Below the pieces are notes generated by a model, which was given only the letters and a program-made list of their open reading frames with translations, was not told where the DNA came from and made no database searches. Below are positions 5,652 to 5,675 of a stretch of DNA of 5,675 bases, in pieces. This stretch comes from UBA3263 sp964554665 (lineage in GTDB: Bacteria; Bacteroidota; Bacteroidia; Bacteroidales; Muribaculaceae). The stretch lies in NCBI GenBank assembly GCA_964554665.1, contig CAZKPP010000094.1, forward strand, positions 1-5,675. Direction: 5' to 3'. Numbering within the stretch: the first letter of the stretch is position 1; every line of letters starts with the position of its first letter. A program made the translations under genes and the position numbers.

Positions 5652-5675
5652 AAATTCCGCGAAATTCGTCTCAAC

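Overview
The window reads as chromosomal DNA from an anaerobic member of the Bacteroidota, most likely Bacteroidales; a Muribaculaceae-like gut bacterium is only a guess. Three things support this. All four promoters I can see have the Bacteroidota primary-sigma architecture (TTTG, 20 bp, TAnnTTTG). Shine-Dalgarno sequences are missing upstream of the genes. The gene content is typical of the group: a short 2[4Fe-4S] ferredoxin, a PstS-like lipoprotein next to a periplasmic TPR protein, a one-domain DUF59/SufT-like protein and an LpxH-type hydrolase. No mobile element, tRNA, rRNA or CRISPR array was seen.

Layout. The left end (1-339) is a divergent control region. One promoter (7-38) fires leftward out of the window and another (252-283) fires rightward into a 55-residue ferredoxin (340-507), with about 210 bp of very G-poor, gene-free DNA between them. 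A GC-rich hairpin at 530-557 separates the ferredoxin from a convergent leftward gene block and probably serves as terminator for both sides. From 5542 down to 584, six genes run on the minus strand: an 87-residue two-helix membrane protein, a PstS-like substrate-binding lipoprotein, a 562-residue exported TPR protein, a DUF59/MIP18 protein, an LpxH-type UDP-2,3-diacylglucosamine diphosphatase, and glucosamine-6-phosphate deaminase NagB.

These six genes look like one operon. Three of the five junctions overlap by 1 or 4 bases, and the other two gaps are 69 and 24 bp. A strong promoter match lies upstream of the first gene (5620-5651), and a second one inside the 3' end of lpxH can drive nagB alone. 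The first three products are envelope proteins. To my recollection the PstS-like/TPR pair often lies beside ExbB/ExbD/TonB genes in Bacteroidetes, so the upstream neighbours outside the window would be informative. LpxH makes lipid X for lipid A, and NagB balances GlcN-6-P against fructose-6-P, the branch that also feeds UDP-GlcNAc into lipid A and peptidoglycan. The DUF59 protein belongs to a family linked to Fe-S cluster assembly. A loose theme of envelope building plus Fe-S metabolism is an inference.

I do not see a clearly new biological system. The points most worth a second look are the near-identical promoter set, the nagB promoter embedded in lpxH, the PstS-like lipoprotein with an altered ligand loop and no ABC transporter beside it, and the GNHD variant in LpxH.
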